From: Bombyx mori
Taxonomy: Eukaryota > Arthropoda > Insecta > Lepidoptera > Bombycidae
NCBI RefSeq assembly: GCF_030269925.1
Contig: NC_085121.1
Coordinates: 141,501 to 205,500, forward strand
Length of the DNA stretch: 64,000 bases
Direction: 5' to 3'
Shown here in pieces: positions 22,612 through 34,127 of this stretch. Each line of letters opens with the position of its first letter. Position 1 is the stretch's first letter. The position numbers and the translations under genes were made by a program. The notes beneath the pieces are model-generated. The model was not told where the DNA came from, made no database searches, and saw nothing but the letters and a program-made list of their open reading frames with translations.

Positions 22612-22846
22612 TAGTAGGACCTCTTGTGAGTCCGCACGGGTAGGTACCACCACCCTGCCTATTTCCGCCGTGAAGCAGTAATACGTTTCGGTTTGAAGGG
22701 TGGGGCAGCCGTTGTAACTATACTGAGACCTGAGAACTCATATCTCAAGGTGGGTGGCGGCATTTACGTTATAGATGTCTATGGGTTCCGGTGACCATTT
22801 AACACCAGATGGGCTATGAGCTCATCCACCCATAAAAGCAATAAAT
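22612..22846 (+). repeat. Bm1 SINE, 5'-truncated
   Basis: Runs from 'gtaggacctcttgtgagtcc' through 'gtttcggtttgaagggtggg' to 'cataaaagcaataaa'. The head and first third are absent. Confidence 0.92.
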
Positions 22847-22934
22847 TTCTGACATTGCTGACGTGCATGGGCGATGGTAACCACTCACCATCAGGTGGAC
22901 CGTACGCTCGACTGCCTACAGGGGCAATAAAAAA
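22847..22934 (+). repeat. LINE 3' tail fragment joined to Bm1
   Basis: 'gcgatggtaaccactcacca', 'ctgcctacaggggcaataaa' and an A-run. It abuts the Bm1 tail with no spacer. Confidence 0.85.
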
Positions 22935-23944
22935 AAGAGCTATAACAATACATCCGTATTTACAGCCTCTCTGCCGACACTTGAAATATTATTTTACTAA
23001 ATGTTTCTTTAAAAAAATGATACGGCACAGGCACGGTTGCCCTCAAAATGCGGGTTCCCTCGTCGACTTTATTAGTTAATGACCCGTGTGAATACTTCTC
23101 CTCTAACATGAACTGATATATATCAAGGGAACTTCATAAACTTTGGGATAAAAAGGAATTCTTGAAACCTTGTATATTTAATATAAATAATGTATAAAAT
23201 GTATAATATAGATAAATTGGATACTTGCATCACGTGATGTGATTTAGGGCGGGCGAACTATCGCTAGACCATGACCACCTCATAAGTTTGTGAATATGCT
23301 AGAGAGTACCGTTACAGACCTGTTAATAAACCGTTTGGTATGTTCGTAATGACGTAGGCAATAGTTGCACCTACGCTACTTGTTTCTCTGTCAGTTACAA
23401 GGATCCTTACACTTCAATTACTTCAATACCAAACAGTTAAAATCTATTTTCAAACACAAATATTTTTTTGTTTAAAAATAGAATCAATTGTAGTACGCTC
23501 TCAAATCTTGGAATCGTTCCAGTGGCTACAATGAGAACTTTCATAATTAAATAAAAACATTGTGCACAAGAACTTTAATGGAAAAATTGAATCGAACATT
23601 TCTCATCGGTTTTTATGAGCGGGTCGGCCACCGGCGCGCGGCTCCAGATGCCGGGTAGTCGAGTCGACCAGACACCGCACCACACTACACCAGCACCCTG
23701 TGTTTGTATGATCTGACCATACTTGCGTATGTTGTTATTCTATATAGGTTGATTCGTACGCCGCATGGTGAGGAAAGTAGAAATAAAATCTAATAACTTT
23801 AAGGATTAAAGCAGATTGCAGAAAGTGCGTGACACATGCGTCCCACGTGAGCATTTTTTCTCCAGCTTAGCTTATATAAAAACTGGCAATATTCTAACTA
23901 ATAAGCAAAGCCGAGAAGGCCAGTAAGTATCTGGTAACACCATC
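22935..23944. other. No recognisable feature
   Basis: Unassigned. A GC-rich patch at 23630-23700 has no coding signal. Confidence 0.5.
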
Positions 23945-24042
23945 TGCCCTCAAACGGGCATGCGACGGTAACCACTCACCTTCAGGTGGGCCGTATGCTC
24001 GTCTGCTTACAAGGGCAATAATAAAAAAATAATAAAAAGGAA
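23945..24042 (+). repeat. LINE 3' tail fragment
   Basis: 'gcgacggtaaccactcacct', 'tgcttacaagggcaataata' and an A-rich end that abuts the LINE coding remnant beginning at 24043. Confidence 0.85.
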
Positions 24043-24420
24043 CTGAAGGAACCTCTGGGTCTGCGGAGGGACTTCGGTTCCCTCTGCATTTTGTACCGTA
24101 TGTTCCATGGGGAGTGCTCTGAGGAATTGTTTGAGATGATCGCTTCATCTCTTTTTTATCATCGCACCTCCCGCCATCGGAGCAGAGTTCATCCTGCACC
24201 CATGCTGCGTTCATCGACAGTGCGTTTCCAGAGGTATTTTTTGCCACGTACCGTCCGGCTATGGAATGAGCTCCCCTCCACGGTGTTTCCCGAGCGCTAT
24301 GACATGTCTTTCTTCAAACGAGGCTTGTGTAGAGTATTAAGCGGTAGGCAGCCGCTTGGCTCTGCCCCTGGCATTGCTGAAGTCCATGGGCGACAGTGAC
24401 CACCCACTTGATGGGCACAA
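24043..24420 (+). pseudogene. CR1/Jockey-like LINE: RT C-terminus and 3' tail
   Basis: A frame open from about 24043 to 24396 reads LRRDFGSLCILYRMFHGECS, later FLPRTVRLWNELPSTVFPER and SFFKRGLCRVLSG. This is the conserved C-terminal segment of LINE endonuclease-reverse transcriptases. The frame runs directly into the tail (GRQPLGSAPGIAEVHG), which identifies the many solitary tails in the window as LINE 3' ends. The catalytic RT domain and endonuclease are absent (5' truncation), so it is inactive. Confidence 0.85.
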
Positions 24421-24669
24421 TGTCCCATGTGGACATACCCATGGGGTACAACCTCTGCTGAGGGTGTAACGCCGGACACAGTACGAGATCGTACGGTCAG
24501 TACCGGGACACCCGCGCCCGCCCCCAGAAAGGTTATCTTTGGGTACACTCTCGTCTATTATGGTAATTATCTGAAACTGATTTTAACCGTGAATTTATTT
24601 ACGAAACTTTGCTTGACTATTCATATTTTGTAAATATCGTTATTTTATGGTTTATTTTGTTACTAGCGA

Positions 24670-25085
24670 CTAGCCCTCGCTTCGCTTCTGCCGAGACAAG
24701 AAAAAAATAACGTAATAAACAAAAAATGTAATGTGTCCGATATTGGCGATAATGGTTTACAAATAAAATATAGATACATGCTGTCACGGGCTATTTTTAT
24801 AGGACTATTTAAGATAAACCTTTCCATTTTACATTATATACATACATACATACGTGTAGCTCCAACGGTTTTTGCGGCGCGCGCCAAAATAGCTAACAGA
24901 TGGCAGATTGTTTTCCTTACTATTAATCGTTATATTTTTGGCAATTCACACTATATCTTTATAAATTATAGCCTACTATATGTGTTTTTCTGATTTGTAA
25001 ACTTTCATCAAAATCCATTCAGTAATTTTTGCATGAAAGAGTAACATACATTTTTACAAACTATCGCGTTCATAATATTAATAGG
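24670..25085 (-). mobile_element. Non-autonomous Helitron-like element
   Basis: On the minus strand the 5' end is close to the lepidopteran start (CCTATTAATATTATGAACGC, then a 'gatagtttgtaaa' segment). The 3' end is '...aagcgagggCTAG' followed by T (complement of A at 24669). No long frame. Sits 45 bp from a second Helitron in the same orientation. Confidence 0.65.
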
Positions 25086-25129
25086 TTATATTCCAATAAC
25101 GAGGTTACACGTTACAGATTTATTACTCA

Positions 25130-25399
25130 CTAGCTGACCCGGCAGACTTCGTAGTGCCTCAATCGACAAATAAAAGACCTAAACTTTTCTATAAAATAGA
25201 CTTAAAACAAACAAACAATCAAAGGAAAAACAAAATTGTTTGTTTTTATATAATACCGAGCATTTTCATATTTTTTCACCTTTTAAACCTTCTGTGGACT
25301 TCCACGTATAAATTCAAGATCAAAATTAGCCAAATCGGTCCAGCCGTTCTCGAGTTTTAGCGAGACTAACGAACAGCAATTCATTTTTATATATATAGA
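25130..25399 (-). mobile_element. Short Helitron-like element, both ends visible
   Basis: Minus strand: begins A|TCTATATATATAAAAATGAA, contains 'ctcgagaacggctggaccga', and ends 'ccgggtcagCTAG|T'. TC at the 5' end, CTAG at the 3' end and A/T flanks match Helitron rules. About 270 bp, non-coding. Confidence 0.75.
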
Positions 25400-26159
25400 T
25401 TATTTGTACAGTAAGTATTCCACGTTTCGAACACTCCATAGTTTTTGAGATAACGAACGGACCGCAAGTAAAGCCACGACTGATATGATAGTTTGATATT
25501 GTAATTTTTCTAATATAATTTTTAATGGGCAGCCATTTAAATCACTTTGTTTCTAATATACTGGTTAGACAACTTTTGAATGTTTTTTTGTTAATAACCT
25601 GGTTTATCTATACACGAAAACAGGTCTAAAACAGAGAGTAAATATGTTAGAAGCTAAAAGCACACATTGGTGCAAACACAGTAAGGGCAGATCGAGATAC
25701 CCAGGACCTGTACTTATTAATTATTGCTATCGGATTTCATTTCTTACAAACTCGCAAATGCGTCTCTCCAGAAATACGTATTTCACAATTATCCCGGATC
25801 TCTATACCGTGCCATGCAGAGCATAACTGAAATAACAAAACTACGAACACACAGCCAGTCGACGTGTCTAATGATGACAAAACAGACAAACACAACAGTT
25901 TCATTTTATTTATACATAACTACGAGTCAATTGTGGCTCCGATACCTTCTCCTAAGATTTGGCGCGAATCCAATTAAAGTATCCGTGAAGGGTATTCTAC
26001 TATAGATTTATTAAAGTAATATATGAATGCCGATAAATAATTGAATTATAGAGAATACATATAAAATTATGTATTCATATGACCATATCAAGCGATTGGT
26101 CGGAACTTGGTCTCATGAGCTTTCTAAAAGCTAGTACTCACCCGGTGTTGTTAGGCGCA
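25400..26159. other. No recognisable feature
   Basis: AT-rich sequence with two overlapping chance frames at 25644-26005. Confidence 0.5.
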
Positions 26160-26520
26160 GCTCAGTCAGCTCAGTCAGGCTGCAGCCCGAATTATTTCCT
26201 TATTCGATTCAGTGTGACTGTCGGTGAGGTACGGAGCAACCCAGCGTAGTCTTCTAAGAGGAACTGGAGGAAGAGGAGGACCTTGGGCTTCCTCTACTCT
26301 ATGTTCTTCTCTGGAGGCACCGGAGTCCGACTTAACCCGGTCTGTAACCCCCCTCGACCGAGAATCGACAAACGGATTCCCCAGCGTTAAAAATAAAAGG
26401 GGCAGATCGGTTAGGTGCTCCGAACTCTCGAGAGCTCGAATCGTGGGGGACGACGTGACTACGCAACATCCAGGAACAGCAGCGTCTATCTACGATTATA
26501 GTCTTACTCGATAGTCTTTT
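26160..26520 (+). other. GC-rich open block of unknown nature
   Basis: An abrupt rise in GC content. A frame from 26224 to 26514 covers 96 residues (ending GTAASIYDYSLTR); its first codon is ATG only if an internal position is used. Short direct repeats (CAGCTCAGTCAGCTCAGTCAG-like) sit at its left edge. I do not recognise the peptide; it could be a retroelement 5' piece or a host exon. Confidence 0.3.
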
Positions 26521-27373
26521 CCTAGCTCCTTGGTGTGATGCTAGTCATCAATGAAGATAATATTACTGCATCTGTTATCGCTCTCACTTTGTTCTTATCC
26601 AGCCGCACGCTCGTTTATCTTTTTAAAATTTTAAGAGACAATTAAATACTGAAAAATAAAGCTTGGAACTAAATGCTACGCACAAGATGGTTGTACAAGT
26701 TCGTACATAATTTTCCTATTACTCTGTACTATCTCTTCTTTTTTGTGTGTACATAAATAAATAAAGAAATAAATGGTTTTCTTAAAAAAAAAAATATAAT
26801 TTAAAGAATTACGATTTCACACTCTTGAACAAAGCTTATAACATTGGCCTAATTTCTTAAAAGCTATGCGTGAAAGAAGACATTTTTATAGTTTTCTAAA
26901 AATGGTTTCTAACTACTGATTCCATCTCACTGTAGATAGCTCTTGGCAAGCTAATAATAAAAATACTAAAGAAATATTCTAACGCTTGTTCTGTTAATCA
27001 ACCTCCTTCAGTTTTCCTCCTCATGTCTGAGGGTCGCAACCACCCATGAGATTCGTCGTCGCGATGCTATGCCATCTAATCTTTTCTTTGGCTACTCTGA
27101 GAGCGTCGCAGACGGGTGAATCGTGGGTGGCCCGAACCTGGTCAGACCAACGCGAATACCCATTGGAATTTTTATTGGTATTTATGGACATTGTTTATGT
27201 ATCCTTAACAGCGTGTGTAACAACTAACGAGAGATGAACGGAGATGAACTCTCATAGAATCTTTCACAACAGAAACCAAGCCGCTACCCGGCCAGAAACT
27301 GTTTTGTTTACCTGGTTATTGCTGTTTTATTTATATTGAGACATGAGGTCTCATGGTGGACAAGTCTCAACAG
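26521..27373. other. No recognisable feature
   Basis: Unassigned; contains an ATAAATAAATAAAGAAATAAA stretch near 26753-26773. Confidence 0.45.
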
Positions 27374-27755
27374 TATTGTTTTTTTTAATTTTTTTTATTG
27401 CTTAGATGTGTGGACGAGCTCACAGCCCGCCTGGTGTTAAGTGGTTACTGGAGCCCATAGACATCTACAGCGAAAATACGCCACCCACCTTGAGATATAA
27501 GTTCTAAGGTCTTAAGTATAGTTACAACGGCTGCCCCACCCTTTCAAACCGAAACGCATTACTGCTTCACGGCCGAAATAAGCAGGGTGGTGGTACCTAC
27601 CCGCGCGGACTCACAAGAGGTCCACCACCAGTAATTACGCAAATTATAATTTTGCGGGTTTGATTTTTATTACACGATGTTATTCCTTCACCGTGGAAGT
27701 CAATCGTGAACATTTGTTAAGTACGTATTTCATTAGAAAAATTGGTAATAAATTA
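27374..27755 (-). repeat. Bm1 SINE, head missing
   Basis: Complement of Bm1 from its A/T tail ('attgcttagatgtgtggacg') through 'gtttgatttttattacacga' to 'tttcattagaaaaattggta'. It stops just before the tRNA-derived head. Confidence 0.93.
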
Positions 27756-27864
27756 AATTTCTTCTGATTTTATTTTTACGACCAGCTCAAGCAAACGTAA
27801 ACGGAATTCTTACGGAATATAATATGTACATAATGTATGTCGCATCTGGGCACGACAAGCGAAG

Positions 27865-27955
27865 AGAAAGCGCGCCACCTAGTGGACGCGAGCCGCAACT
27901 ACTCATCGAATATTGGCTCACTTCGGGTGGTATGCTTCGGCAGAGTCGAGGTGTC
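27865..27955 (+). repeat. Unrecognised dispersed repeat, copy 1
   Basis: Aligns with 36118-36213: shared 'cacctagtgga', 'cgagccgcaactact', 'ttcgggtgg' and 'ttcggcagagtcgagg'. Both copies are in the same orientation, 8.2 kb apart, with no family I can name. Confidence 0.65.
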
Positions 27956-28289
27956 ATCGCTCGGCTCATAGATAATAGATAATACACATAAATTAGGCTC
28001 GGGTTGATTCGAAACACATTGTTGCCTGACTTAAGAAGAGCGGAGACGTCTTGAAACTTCATCAACGTTCATCGTTTCTGCTGGTGTGGAATCTCTTTGC
28101 AGGACTACCCACCCTACGCCCGTTGTGTCAAGGTTTAATGAAGGTATCGGGCCATTATATTTATTTATTTATTTATTCATTTAAGGATTACCGACAGGGT
28201 TTACAGTAAGACATAAAATAACATTGACATGTATAGAACAATTGATAACTGCAACTCTAATTATAGGCAATCACAGCATGCAAATACAT

Positions 28290-28337
28290 CTACATATATG
28301 TAGACATATATGTAGATGTGCGACATATATGTAGATT
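28290..28337. repeat. AT-rich palindromic repeat
   Basis: Three close copies of ACATATATGTAGA, each internally palindromic, one forming CTACATATATGTAG. Confidence 0.8.
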
Positions 28338-30089
28338 CATAAATAATTGCAGAGTCCGTAAAGACATCCAGAGACAAACGAGCGGTGCGCTCCGTGTGGT
28401 CTATGTTCGCCTGCTTTGCGACTCATATTGTACTACACTTATAAAAAGCCGGCAGAGGTTTGTTCAAATTTAGCCATTTATCAACCATCAAGCAGCTTTG
28501 TTTCGCTCGTATCTTGAACAGGTTTCATGTCTCGCACATTTCACAATTCTTATCATAAACATCAAACAAATATTGTAAATGTGATCTGTTTCAGAATTAG
28601 TACTTTTGCCGATAAATCTAAAATCAAAGCACTATCACTGTTTGAAGATTAACGATGCACACAACTTCACTAACTTTTTCTCTCTACCGTTTAAATATTC
28701 TGAGTTCAATATTATCTTGAGCCGGCGGGATCCGGCTACGTCCCGGAGACGTCACGTGTGAAGCAAGTGAACTAAACAGGCGCTCTCGTCGTCGGGTAGA
28801 TCGCTGTAACTTGCAGGACAATGACAATCGCTTATTTAAAGTGCTCTATCTACACTCTACAGTCTAGACTTTAACTAGTCCGGGTGGATACTCTGTTAAA
28901 GGTTTTGTTCGAGTGAAGAAATGCAGTTTCGTGTGAGTACCGCCGAGGGATGCTCGTGCGTGCATCCAACAACGTGAGGATGCCTGACACACTAGTTCTT
29001 AATAATAAAATATGTAACAAAGCTATTTACACCATAATTTTCTTCTACAGTCGACACAAATCTAGTTGCTTGATTTATGGAAGTGAATCTGACAAATTTT
29101 TGGTACATTTCCTAAACAATTTAAAGTGAAAAATAAATAAATAATATATTTTTTCTGAGACCCCTCCGTACGATGATTTAAAAGACACCAAAATTCCATT
29201 TAACCTGTAAAGTTGATATCAAAAGCTTCGTGATCCTCAATTCTAGTGTATTTGACTCACCAGTCACATCACACGTGGATTTTTCAGTGGATTACGTTTC
29301 AATTATCTCGACCTCAAAGCTTTGACAAAGTTCTCTGAACCGCGCCTACACTGGAAAAGTTTCAATTTAAAAACATAAAGAGTTCCACAAATTGCTTTTC
29401 TGAAAAATAAAACAAGGACTTTGACTTGCTTACCAATGACGTCATCTTACATAAAAATGAAATCACTCTTAGTGTTTGTTACCTCTATGTGCTACATTAA
29501 GTAGCCTGCTATCACGAGATGGACTGTGGGTTCGCGTTCCAACCTACAGCAAGTAACTCTCCACAGGCTCCATCGCTGGGATGAGCCCGACTGTGTGCGC
29601 CATGACACTTGCCACTCAGTCTCTTTGAGGTTCGTTTGCAGAGAGACAGATCGCAGTGCTGCAGAGTGCAGAGATATTGTGTCTCTAAGCTGAGTTACAC
29701 AGCGCACACGCTAATTATAAATAAACTCATTAAATTATTTACTAAATAAATTATCGAGCAATGTTATCAATTATTCTTCCAATAAATCTACAATGAAACT
29801 ATTTCGATGAACGTAACGACGGACGTGCTCTGTAGTAGGGCACCCTCCGGCGACGTCGTTCAATATCTCGGCGCTACGAAGCAAACAATTAGATTGGCGA
29901 GCCACCGGGGCCGGCGGTGCCTTATGATCGTGTTTCCCGCTACCAGTCAAAGCTAACATTGTTTCGCAATCAGCTTCAGCGGCGACGATATCTTGGTACG
30001 GTATACGTTTGTGTGCTACTTCGAAGAGAGCGGCTCATAATAGTTTGTGGACGGTCTACATTTTTGCAATTATGTTAAAAACTTTATTG
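28338..30089. other. No recognisable feature
   Basis: Unassigned. A minus-strand open stretch at 29771-29959 is GC-richer but unrecognised. Confidence 0.45.
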
Positions 30090-30245
30090 TTTGTGTTAAT
30101 AGGCATATTTTCGAAGTGGCGCATTGATGCCGACTGTAGATACTTACTGATGGACTCCAGGTCCAGGTCATCATGGAGATCGACGTTCCTGACGAACCAC
30201 GGAGCTCCGCCTGCAAAAACGAGATTGAATAACTTGGAGTGATTT
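30090..30245 (-). pseudogene. Jockey-like LINE, RT C-terminal scrap
   Basis: Minus strand reads GAPWFVRNVDLHDDLDLESI and continues to SASMRHFENM. A frameshift separates it from an upstream QSRFCR. The same segment occurs at 36720 and 56160. Confidence 0.75.
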
Positions 30246-30430
30246 TAAGTTAGTGCGGGCCGCGTGAGCGAACACTACTACACTTGCATAGGTCATGACG
30301 GGAAAAATCTACTACAGCTATCAAATATATTGTTTTGATGCTGCTGTGAACAGTGAAAGATGCCCCTCAGCTGTAGATTGAATATCGTCAGCTTCCACTA
30401 TCGCCTCTATTTCTTCGTTGTTGTCTTTAG

Positions 30431-30825
30431 TTTTCGGGCGACCCCAGGGTTCATTTCTTAGATAAAAAATTTCTATGTCGAAGGCGTGCCACCCAATAAT
30501 GAGTCGTACGTTTTAGTGTTCACTCTATGCACTCTTGTGTTAAGCCGAATTTACATTACGAAATTAGTGGCGTGAAATTAATTTCGTGACATTAGTTTTA
30601 CTAACAGTTTCACGTGTAATTTAATACTTTGGATACTGCGATACTGTGGATTTCGCGACACTAATTTTTTAACGAAATTACTTTCGCATATATCGAAACT
30701 ACTTTCGTGAAACTGAGCTCAACATGCATGACACTAATTTCGTAATGTAAACTCGGCTTTATGTGTGTTATGTTGTGAGCCGTTTGTGCGGCATTGCTAC
30801 CGCGACGGAACTCGGACTCCATAAT
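30431..30825 (+). repeat. Older repeat interrupted by a MITE
   Basis: 30431-30542 and 30759-30825 together align with the uninterrupted reverse complement of 33955-34127, for example 'gttcactctat' on the left and 'tttgtgcggcattgctaccg' on the right. Confidence 0.75.
30543..30758 (+). mobile_element. 216-bp MITE with TTA target duplication
   Basis: Terminal inverted repeats of about 27 bp start AGCCGAATTTACATTACGAA on the left; the right end is complementary with one mismatch near the tip. TTA flanks both sides (30540-30542 and 30759-30761). The interior has further inverted blocks of the 'acgaaatta' type and no coding frame. TTA duplications fit the PIF/Harbinger group, but I cannot name the autonomous partner. 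Confidence 0.82.
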
Positions 30826-31639
30826 TATAGTATTTTTATCATGTCTATATTGATAAAAAACGAACAAATGTCGTGAAAATAAAACAAAAATAAACAGATG
30901 ACAGAATTTGAAAATATAAATATATATTTTAAAAATAAAATTAATTTAAATATACAATGTATATCCAGCCAGACGCCAGACATACATTACGCTTCAAACG
31001 GTCACTATTGTAAAACGGCTGAAGTTGTCGTAGATAAAAACCTATTACTTTTTATCAGAACATAACTTAAGTCAAACTTTCTACACTTAAACGTCTCCAA
31101 GCTATAGTAGTAGTAAGCGATACACACACCTACTGGAAGATCTACTCTTCGGCTTCGGCTGTGCTAGTCTAGTACAGACCACACCGGATATCAAACATCA
31201 GAGAAGAAGTCAGGGTCGTTTGAGCAAAATTGTGATAATGAATATGTAAATATCCCACGAGCGACGTTTTGTATTTGAGAACAAAATTCCCAGAAAATAA
31301 TCAGTTGAGCAGGCGCTGTGCTTCATCACGGAACAGAGGTGACGCCCCCGCAGGGGAATGTGCTTTTTATAAGTATCAAACTGTTACTTCCTAAAAGGTT
31401 AAGGTTTTCCTCACGGATCGCAACGCAGCTGCCCTCGGGCCGTTAGCGAAGTTCTGATGAAACTAGAAAAGCCCTCGAGCCTCTAGGAAACCGTTAGACG
31501 TCATATTTCATTTATTTGGTGAATTTCAAGTAATTGTAGTTGGAAAACGAAATATTTGTGAATCAACATCCTCTTTCAAAGATAATTGTTTTTATTAATA
31601 TTCTAGGTGCGATTCTAACAATGGTTAATTGTCATTTCT
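30826..31639. other. No recognisable feature
   Basis: AT-rich, unassigned. Confidence 0.5.
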
Positions 31640-31935
31640 CCGGCACGAATATCGCTTTGACGACCCATCGGTCAGGTGTTACTAGGGACGGTCCGCGAGT
31701 CTGGTTGTAGTGTTGACCGGGGAAACCCTCCTGCTCTAGCCGGGCTCTGACCCCGGGAGGAGATCAGACGTCTAGTGGAAGAGTGCTAGGGGAGTCGTTT
31801 AGCATGTAAGGCGGTAAAACAGCCTTAGGCCCGCGGTCTGCTCCTAACATCTGCAGATCATCAAGTCCCGCATACCTCACGCGCCCTCTAGGCATAGATA
31901 CCTCATATGAGGTTCGGCACACTACCGAAAAAAAA
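31640..31935 (+). repeat. GC-rich retroposon-like block ending in an A-run
   Basis: A sharp GC rise from about 31640, with no frame of use, ending 'cactaccgaaaaaaaaac'. The 3' A-run suggests a retroposed non-coding sequence. No target duplication identified; speculative. Confidence 0.3.
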
Positions 31936-33954
31936 ACTTCTGCAAGAAGCCAACCGTATTTAAAATTACAGAAAATCGTCTCTTCGTCATTGAAAATGCG
32001 GACACGTCTTATCTTAGAATGTTATTGACATAATTGATAATCGGTCAAAAATGTATGATGATCTAGGAAGCACGTTACAGAAAATATAGTTCGTAGGCGA
32101 TAATTAAAACACATTTCACAGGATCCAGCCTTGAACTTTTGTTGTTAAACAATGATTAATTGCGACGTCATTCAATTACTCTGTGAGCTCCCTGCTGCGA
32201 CGCGGCGACGCGACGTGGGCGTGCTGTCATCTAGCGACACAGTTTATCAGAACGATTACTTATAGCACAACAAGTCAACGAGGAGTAGTTTGTTCTTGTG
32301 TCGTACCACTCAACCAGTGACCTCAGTAAATATCCATATTTTCTATTTTATATAAACACACGGTCGTCTGCGTAATGTTGAACTTGAGTTTACAATGAAG
32401 TTAACGACCTCACACTGGTCGACATGGTTGCAGTAGCTCTAGCGATCCGAGGTCACATTCTTGACATTTTTTGTTTTGTGTAGATCTCAATTTAATCGCA
32501 ATACTCGTAATGCCATAATCGACGAGCCAAAACCAACGAAACTAAATGATGTTGTGTTAGTAGTTACTTTAACGATGTTGTTTATTTTTTATTTTGACCA
32601 CTCCTAGTAATTAAATATAAAAAATACATAAAATAAAAAAATTGAGGAAATCCATCGATCGTAGATCGGGAAATCCATAACTTCATTGAATGAAGTTTTG
32701 TTTGCTAACCGTACGCGCTCTCACGCCTATGTTGGCGCGTATACAGATTGGTCACTCACACAAGTAAGGACGGCGCGCACTCGTACCTTGCAACAACTAT
32801 AAAGTAGGCTTTGTATTAGAATACAATAGAATTTCAATTTAGGATGCTTCATAAGTGATGTGATATCATAAATTTATGTTTTCGTTTCCATTTATATAAA
32901 AGTATACTTTCACCCGAGCGATATTTCTGCGTAGTTCCAAATGTGATCGATGCAGTCGCAAAGCCTTCTCAAAAATATTATTCGGCGGTTCTGTAGACCT
33001 AGAGATCGGTTGAAACAAGGACGAGACTCCTCACAACACAGCAATACACTCAATCCTTGACTAGACTTCAATTCAGCCAAAATAACAAAAACTACCCTAT
33101 CTGGTACTGGCATATGTCTTTTTGAAGGCTTGGTGTATAAATACGGTCAATACAATGTTATGTTAACGTAAGCCATATCTGATTCCACATGAACATCATT
33201 TAAAATAGCTGTCATCGTTGAACTATGTATGTACAATGTATTATTGATTCACACCTACCTACAGCTTCATGAATATTGAATTGTGAATTTTAATTTGTCG
33301 AACTGATTCAATAGAATTGATTCAAAATATAATAACATTTTAAAGTATGACCAAGAGCAGCGGAAACTTCATAAAATGTCACCAACGATCCTGAAGATAC
33401 CCGTATTGCGTATTGTAATAAACCGAGTTCCAAACGAGGAGCCTCTTAATCAACGTAAGGAGCAGAGTGGCACCGAGCCTTGGATCCTCTCGTGTGATTA
33501 CGCAGATCCCGATCCGGCACATTACCGACCACTTACAGACCGTTCTATCGATTACCGGTCGTTTGTCCCGGACACGAGAGTCGAACGGTCGGCCGGGCCG
33601 TTTCAATCAGATGCGACGTTTTAGAATGGCCCTATTATAGGAACTGGTGCAGATTATGAGATTTCTCGCCCGTACTAGGCTGTCAATTCGGAGTTTCCGA
33701 ACTTCAGGATTGTATTTTTAAGCTTAATTGTTATACTAAAATTAAAGTACGTACTACTTTCGAGGAAACTGATCTAATAATAATAAGCATTTGCCTGTGA
33801 AGTTGCCGTTTTGTAACACTGGCAAAGTAAAACGTAAAGGCTGGCAATACATTCTAAATTATAATTAATTTTATTTTAATATTACGCATTTGTATTTTTG
33901 TATTTTCAAATCAATCATTTTTTCATTGATTTATGTTTTTGTTTTTTTTGTCAC
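31936..33954. other. No recognisable feature
   Basis: Unassigned. Overlapping frames on both strands at 33376-33624 are GC-driven and unrecognised. Confidence 0.45.
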
Positions 33955-34127
33955 GATGAAAATGGAACACAATTTCCGTCCCGGTAGCAATGCCGCACAA
34001 ACAGCTCACAGCATTAATTAGAGTATATAGAGTGAACACAACAAACAAGCGTACGAGTCGTTATTGGCTTGAACGCTTCCGATATGGAAATTTTGATCTA
34101 AAAAGGATCCCGGTGGTGGCTCGAACA
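33955..34127 (-). repeat. Uninterrupted copy of the repeat at 30431 (MITE empty site)
   Basis: Reverse complement aligns with both flanks of the MITE. Around 34010-34020 the sequence passes directly from 'tatactctaa' into TTAATGCTGTGAGC where the other copy holds 216 extra bases and a second TTA. Confidence 0.72.
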
